Shown here piece after piece: positions 6,688 to 10,467 of a stretch of DNA of 10,467 nucleotides. The notes under the pieces were generated by a model. The model ran no database searches and was not told the origin of the DNA. It saw nothing but the letters and a program-made list of their open reading frames with translations. The stretch is from Candidatus Omnitrophota bacterium. GTDB taxonomy: Bacteria; Omnitrophota; Gorgyraeia; 2-02-FULL-51-18; JAGOUK01. The stretch covers positions 1-10,467 of the forward strand of contig JAGOUK010000027.1 of the NCBI GenBank assembly GCA_018061225.1, in the 5' to 3' direction. The position numbers were made by a program, and so were the translations under genes. The number at the start of each line of letters is the position of its first letter. The stretch's first letter is position 1.

Positions 6688-7703
6688 TGCTGAGCCGTGT
6701 TGCCGAATCTATTTACTGGATGCAGCGTTACCGCGAGCGCGCGGAAAACATCGCCCGCCTTATCGACGTTAATTTGTTCCTTAATATCGACGCGCCCGGT
6801 GATGATCGCCAGCAATGGGAGCCGAGTGTGGTGACGACAGGGGACTATGAGCTTTTTGAGTCCCTCTATGGCAAGCCGACCGAAGCCAGCGCCCTGCAGT
6901 TTTTGACCTTTGACGAGCGTAACCCGAACTCGATCTTAAACTGTGTTTCGATGAGCCGAGAGAACGCGCGCTCCATCCGGGAGGCAATCCCGCACGAGAT
7001 GTGGCATGAGATTAACTTGTTGTATTTGCGGATCAAAGAAGCGGCCCGCGCGCCCAAAAAGGCCATCAAGAACTCTTTTGAATTTTATAATGATATCCGC
7101 AGGTCATGCCAGCTCTTCACGGGGATCATGGATACGACGCTCTCGCATGACGAGGTGTGGCACTTCGGCCGGATCGGCAACCTGCTGGAGCGCGCGGACC
7201 AGACTTCCCGTATTTTGGACGCCAAATATTACATTCTCCTGCCGAGCGTCGAGCACGTTGGTTCGCCTTATGACGATATTCTGTGGGCCGCCTTGCTCAA
7301 ATCCGTGGGTGGTCTGCACATGTACCGCAGGTCCTGGAATGAAATTCGGCACTCCTACGTGGTTGACTTCATGATCCTGAATCCCGTGTTTCCGAGGGCG
7401 ATTCACTCCTGTTTCCGGAGAGCGCAGGAGTCGATGCGCATCGTGGGATCGAATTCCAACGACGGCGCCGAAGAAGGGCAGCCCTTTCGTTTGCTCAAAC
7501 AAGCGTGCTCGGAGCTCGATTCGACTCATGTTTATGATATTGTAAAATTCGGTTTACACGAATTCTTGGACCAAATTCAGACTAAAATATCGGAGATACA
7601 CACAAGCATGTGCAACACCTATTTTTCTCCCAATTCTTACAGCACGCTGGATGGCGGGACCGCAGGCCGGTCGGCCGGTGATGCCGGGTCGGTGCAGTCA
7701 TGA
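6687..7703 (+). CDS. Alpha-E domain protein (COG2307, DUF403)
   Basis: A 338-residue, mostly helical protein of the alpha-E family, which nearly always accompanies the circularly permuted ATP-grasp gene and is thought to be its partner. The biochemical role is unknown. The family hallmark is the N terminus, MLSRVAESIYWMQRYRERAE (1-20), followed by NIARLIDVN. Further conserved helices carry NARSIREAIPHEMWHEIN (positions about 93-110) and HFGRIGNLLERADQTSRILD (about 159-178). The end, from about residue 318, turns into a Gly/Ala/Ser-rich tail that most relatives would not need for the fold. AAAGGA at 6672-6677 is a good ribosome binding site for the ATG at 6687, which overlaps the previous stop by one base. 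The stop overlaps the next gene by four bases, so translation is coupled. Confidence 0.92.
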   Translation: MLSRVAESIYWMQRYRERAENIARLIDVNLFLNIDAPGDDRQQWEPSVVTTGDYELFESLYGKPTEASALQFLTFDERNPNSILNCVSMSRENARSIREAIPHEMWHEINLLYLRIKEAARAPKKAIKNSFEFYNDIRRSCQLFTGIMDTTLSHDEVWHFGRIGNLLERADQTSRILDAKYYILLPSVEHVGSPYDDILWAALLKSVGGLHMYRRSWNEIRHSYVVDFMILNPVFPRAIHSCFRRAQESMRIVGSNSNDGAEEGQPFRLLKQACSELDSTHVYDIVKFGLHEFLDQIQTKISEIHTSMCNTYFSPNSYSTLDGGTAGRSAGDAGSVQS

Positions 7704-8449
7704 CATTTTGCCTCGGCATGAAAGTAAAAGATGGTCTGATCGGAATCGCCGACACCCGAATCACCTCTGGGACGGAGCGAGTGACGGCGAAGAAGGTCAC
7801 GGTGCATCAGCACGGCAAGCACTCCATCTTTGTGATGACATCCGGCCTCCGTTCTGCGCGGGACAAGGCGCTCACGTACTTCAGGGAAGTGCTGGAAGAG
7901 ACGGAGGCGTTCACCCATCTCTATAAAGCGGTGAACTCCTTTGCCGCTCAGATCCGCAAGGTGTCGGATGAGGATAGGCCGGCGTTGGAGCGGTCCGGGC
8001 TCTCGTTTAATCTGCATGCCCTGGTCGGCGGACAGCTGGAAGGGGATACGGAGCATCGGCTATACATGATCTATCCGGAAGGCAATTGGGTCGAGGTGGG
8101 CGACTCCACGCCCTTTTACATCATCGGAGAATCCGGCTACGGCAAGCCCATTTTAGAGCGCTCCCTTCAATACGGCTCCGATCTTTCTGAGGCCCTCAAG
8201 ATTGGATTCTTGGCATTCAACGCGACAATCACCTGCGCGGTGGATGTGGATTATCCGATCGATGTGGTCGCGTATCGAAAGAACACTTATCAAATTATCG
8301 AGGAGCGCTACACCAAAGAAGAAATATCAGACCTATCGGTTCAGTGGCAGAAGCTAATCCGCGAGGCCGTGCCGAAACTCCCGGGGGAGTGGACGCGAAA
8401 AGTGATCGACAAGCTTCCGCCAACTAACGGGGATAAGAAGGCGAACTGA
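7700..8449 (+). CDS. Anbu-type proteasome-like Thr hydrolase (COG3484)
   Basis: A 249-residue protein resembling Anbu, a bacterial relative of the proteasome beta subunit with the N-terminal-nucleophile hydrolase fold. It starts MTFCLGMKVKDGLIGIAD. After removal of Met the protein begins with Thr1, the expected nucleophile, without a propeptide. Asp17 (in IADTR) and Lys31 (or Lys30) fit the other residues of the proteasome-type active site. IFVMTSGLRSARDKAL then matches the strand-turn-helix that follows in the family. The final part ends in a polar tail. No clear ribosome binding site precedes the ATG, which overlaps the alpha-E stop (ATGA), so it probably depends on translational coupling. 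The placement between the alpha-E and transglutaminase genes matches the known Anbu neighbourhood. Peptidase activity of Anbu proteins has been hard to show, so function is uncertain. Confidence 0.88.
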   Translation: MTFCLGMKVKDGLIGIADTRITSGTERVTAKKVTVHQHGKHSIFVMTSGLRSARDKALTYFREVLEETEAFTHLYKAVNSFAAQIRKVSDEDRPALERSGLSFNLHALVGGQLEGDTEHRLYMIYPEGNWVEVGDSTPFYIIGESGYGKPILERSLQYGSDLSEALKIGFLAFNATITCAVDVDYPIDVVAYRKNTYQIIEERYTKEEISDLSVQWQKLIREAVPKLPGEWTRKVIDKLPPTNGDKKAN

Positions 8450-9306
8450 TGAAATTTGAAATCGCTCATAGCATACGGTACGACTACTCCAAACCAGTTT
8501 TCATTGAGCCTCATGAATTCCTTTTGCGGCCGAGGGAAGACGCGTCTCAGCGGGTGATCACGCACGACTTCGTTTTGGACCCCGAGCCTGCGATGCTTTC
8601 TACGGCTGTGGATCTATCCGGGAACCCGGCCGTATTTGCCTGGTTTCGGGAACAGCACACGCATCTGTCAATCATCGCGCGAAGCGTGGTCGAGATCATT
8701 CGCCCAAATCCGTTCGATTATTTGCCCGAGGAGCCCTGCCGGAGAATTCCGGTGGTTTACCGCGAGGCTTTGAGGGGGATTCTGGGGCCGTATCTCAAAG
8801 TCCTGTCCGGGATTCCCGAGACCGTTAAAGCATTTTCACATGATATCGCCGCGCGGACACATCATTCGACCATTCCATTTCTGGTCGACTTAACGCGCAC
8901 GCTGGCGAATGAATTTGAGTGGCAGCATCGGCCGACCGGGTCCGCGTGGAGTTCGGACGAGACGTTGCGCTTGAGGCAGGGATCCTGCCGTGATTTGGCA
9001 GCTCTCTTTATGGCGTGCTGCCGCACGCAAGGGCTGGCCTCACGGTTTGTGAGCGGCTACTTTGAGGACGAAAATTCCAAATTTGACCACGACCTCCATG
9101 CCTGGGCCGAAGTTTATATCGACGGTGCCGGGTGGAGGGGTTTCGATCCCTCGGCCGGGCTGGCGGTTACTGATTCCCATATCCCCATTGCAGCCTCTGC
9201 CGTTCCGGACCTTGCCACACCGGTTAGTGGCAGCTTTAGGGGGACCGGGACTACCTCTAATATGACTCATAAGGTTCAGATTACGCGGCTCCTTCAGACG
9301 GTTTGA
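8449..9306 (+). CDS. Transglutaminase-like cysteine peptidase (COG1305)
   Basis: A 285-residue protein with a bacterial transglutaminase N-terminal beta domain (about 1-85, starting MKFEIAHSIRYDYSKPV) and a transglutaminase-like catalytic domain (about 140-240). The papain-like triad is visible: Cys180 in RQGSCRDLA, His217 in DLHAWAEVYI and Asp233 in WRGFDPSAG. Bacterial members usually act as peptidases or amidases rather than cross-linking enzymes. No signal peptide or membrane segment is seen, so it is likely cytoplasmic, like its partners. Its ATG shares one base with the Anbu stop (TGATG), and AGAAGG lies shortly upstream. It ends the cluster. In the predicted system it would cut or edit the product of the ATP-grasp ligase, but that is inference. 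Confidence 0.92.
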   Translation: MKFEIAHSIRYDYSKPVFIEPHEFLLRPREDASQRVITHDFVLDPEPAMLSTAVDLSGNPAVFAWFREQHTHLSIIARSVVEIIRPNPFDYLPEEPCRRIPVVYREALRGILGPYLKVLSGIPETVKAFSHDIAARTHHSTIPFLVDLTRTLANEFEWQHRPTGSAWSSDETLRLRQGSCRDLAALFMACCRTQGLASRFVSGYFEDENSKFDHDLHAWAEVYIDGAGWRGFDPSAGLAVTDSHIPIAASAVPDLATPVSGSFRGTGTTSNMTHKVQITRLLQTV

Positions 9307-9403
9307 CAAGCCGACTCCGCCCCCCCGAAACACCACCTCTGTTTGAGTGACTGCAATTAATGATAGTGTTGCAACTAATGCTTAAATTTGATAACCTAAA
9401 CAT
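9307..9403. promoter_or_regulatory. AT-rich intergenic region, probable promoter of the exoprotein gene
   Basis: The only clearly AT-rich stretch in the window, starting about base 9350 after a run of seven C (9320-9326). A possible promoter is TTGCAA (9369-9374), 17 bases, then TAACCT (9392-9397). This would put the transcription start at or next to the GTG at 9404, giving a leaderless message, which agrees with the lack of a ribosome binding site. The -10 match is poor. No terminator with a T tract was found after the transglutaminase gene; a six-pair hairpin (9299-9313, with a G-U pair) merely spans its stop codon. Confidence 0.35.
9352..9380. repeat. Direct repeat pair overlapping an 8-base palindrome
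   Basis: TGCAATTAATG (9352-9362) and TGCAACTAATG (9370-9380) match at ten of eleven bases and are 18 bases apart, start to start. The second copy overlaps the perfect palindrome GTTGCAAC (9368-9375) and the possible -35 box. The arrangement would suit a regulator binding site, but two short copies in AT-rich DNA can arise by chance. Confidence 0.35.
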
Positions 9404-10467
9404 GTGATTACATTAAATAAACCTAGCACTGTTCTCCAAAACCGGGGCTGGCATTCGGTGATTTTTTGGCTACTGGTGTGGGGTTTTTTGTTCATGTGCG
9501 AAAACTCCGCCCAAGCCCTTCCCCAAGGCCTCTTGGTAGAATCCGGCCAGGCCACCGTCGATACCTCTTCGCCCGACACGCTCATCATCACCGCCTCCGA
9601 TCAAGCCATCCTTTCTTTTGAAGACTTCTCCATCGGCGCGAATGAGACCGTCCAATTCAATCTCCCGGATTCCGCCTCAAGCGTCCTAAACCGCGTCGCC
9701 GGCATCAACGCCTCAGACATCATCGGAAGTCTTCTCTCTAACGGCCGCATCTTCTTGGTCAACTCAAACGGCATCCACATCGCCCCAGGCGCGCTTGTCC
9801 AGGCTCAAGACTTTATCGCCTCCACCTTAGATATCCAGAACGCGATGTTCTTAGCCAATCAATTTTCTTTTGAAGCCGTCACCGGAAAGATGTCTTCTAT
9901 CTTAAATGAAGGAAACATCCGTTCTGGTAACGGCGGCAACGTGGTTCTCTTAGCCCAAGAGGTCATGAATAACGGTCTTATCCAAGCCGACTTAGGCCAT
10001 GTGGTCTTAGGCTCCGCCTCAAAGGCAACGCTTAACTTCAATAGCGAGGGGCTGGTGAACCTCGTAATAGATGAAGCCCTGGCTGAACGCCTCTCATCAA
10101 ACTCTCCCGTCACCAACCACGGCCAAATCCTCGCTCAAGGCGGAAGGGTGACTCTGACCGCAGAAGACATCACCGGCGCCTTAAACGCCACCGTGAACAA
10201 CACCGGCGTCATTGAGGCAGCGGGTGTCGTAGAACACGACGGGATAATCGAACTCATCTCAAACTCAGGCACCGCAAGCTCCTCCGGCAGTCTTACGGCA
10301 ACCACAGTCAATCTCACCGCCAAAAACATTGAACTCTCCGGAAGCCTCGACGCCCAGAACGGATCTCTTGCTTCCGCCAAAGAAGACATCAATGTCACAA
10401 ACGACTTAACCGTAAAAGGCAACCTCACCTTAGAAGCCGACTCCGACCAAGACGGTTCCGGCAGCAT
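9404..10467 (+). CDS. Secreted filamentous-haemagglutinin-like exoprotein, N-terminal part (3' end outside window)
   Basis: An open frame of 354 codons that runs off the right edge. It begins with a signal peptide: a short polar start, hydrophobic core VIFWLLVWGFLFM (19-31) and probable cleavage after AQA (residue 38). Then comes a haemagglutination-activity (TPS) domain of the two-partner-secretion type: FNLPDSASSVLNRVAG (85-100), IIGSLLSNGRIFLVNSNGI (106-124) and VVLLAQEVMNNGLIQADLGHV (180-200). From about 235 onward, short beta-rich repeats with Asn, Gly, Thr and Ser suggest a beta-helix stalk. Such proteins usually cross the outer membrane through a TpsB partner and act as adhesins; no partner is in the window. 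An in-frame stop at 9392 limits the start; GTG 9404 is the best candidate, with Met31 too far into the signal core. No ribosome binding site is evident. Codon use is rich in TTA and C-ending codons, unlike its neighbours. Confidence 0.85.
   Translation, partial: MITLNKPSTVLQNRGWHSVIFWLLVWGFLFMCENSAQALPQGLLVESGQATVDTSSPDTLIITASDQAILSFEDFSIGANETVQFNLPDSASSVLNRVAGINASDIIGSLLSNGRIFLVNSNGIHIAPGALVQAQDFIASTLDIQNAMFLANQFSFEAVTGKMSSILNEGNIRSGNGGNVVLLAQEVMNNGLIQADLGHVVLGSASKATLNFNSEGLVNLVIDEALAERLSSNSPVTNHGQILAQGGRVTLTAEDITGALNATVNNTGVIEAAGVVEHDGIIELISNSGTASSSGSLTATTVNLTAKNIELSGSLDAQNGSLASAKEDINVTNDLTVKGNLTLEADSDQDGSGS

Noticed and set aside
5230..9306. Pup-proteasome or HslV-type degradation system
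   Set aside because: There is no ATPase (Mpa, HslU or Clp-like), no Pup-like protein and no Pup ligase; the ATP-grasp protein is not related to PafA.
9299..9313. Hairpin CGGTTT-GAC-AAGCCG as a terminator
   Set aside because: Only six pairs with one G-U, overlapping the stop codon and with no T tract after it.
9383..9390. TAAATTTG, matching the Bacteroidota -7 promoter motif TAnnTTTG
   Set aside because: No -33 TTTG at suitable distance, and the classical ribosome binding sites elsewhere do not suit Bacteroidota; likely chance in AT-rich DNA.
10135..10467. Open frame on the - strand at the right edge
   Set aside because: The + strand reading gives a signal peptide and TPS-type domain continuous across this region; the - strand protein is a Val/Ser/Pro-rich mirror of the repeats.

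Overview
The window looks like a chromosomal segment from a GC-rich, probably diderm bacterium. All nine genes lie on the + strand and are tightly packed. A secreted, filamentous-haemagglutinin-like protein at the right end implies an outer membrane. Several starts have a classical Shine-Dalgarno sequence (AAGGAGG before aroA, AAAGGA before dksA, rluD and the alpha-E gene). The gene content and the large FHA-like adhesin would fit a PVC-related candidate phylum such as Omnitrophota. That placement is inference only; no marker here fixes it.

Region 1 (1-5137) is a housekeeping operon: the 3' part of ileS, a TraR/DksA-type zinc-finger regulator, lspA, lgt, an RluD-type rRNA pseudouridine synthase, and aroA. 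Consecutive genes overlap by four bases (ATGA or GTGA), except lspA, whose best start is a GTG four bases after the dksA stop. lgt and lspA encode the first two steps of lipoprotein maturation and sit side by side.

Region 2 (5138-9306) follows a 92-base gap that holds an imperfect hairpin. It is a four-gene, translationally coupled cluster: a circularly permuted ATP-grasp protein (COG2308/DUF404-DUF407), an alpha-E helical protein (COG2307/DUF403), an Anbu-type proteasome-like Thr hydrolase (COG3484), and a transglutaminase-like cysteine peptidase (COG1305). This gene association is known from comparative genomics as a predicted peptide-ligase/protease system, but its substrate and role are unknown. 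All the catalytic residues I can check are present, so the system looks intact. It is the most interesting part of the window.

Region 3 (9307-10467) starts with an AT-rich 97-base gap carrying an 11-base direct repeat and an 8-base palindrome. It continues with the start of a secreted exoprotein that has a signal peptide, a haemagglutination-activity (TPS) domain and the beginning of a beta-helix. The gene runs off the right edge. Its codon use and strand composition differ visibly from the genes to its left.

No tRNA, rRNA, CRISPR array, insertion sequence or integrase was seen.
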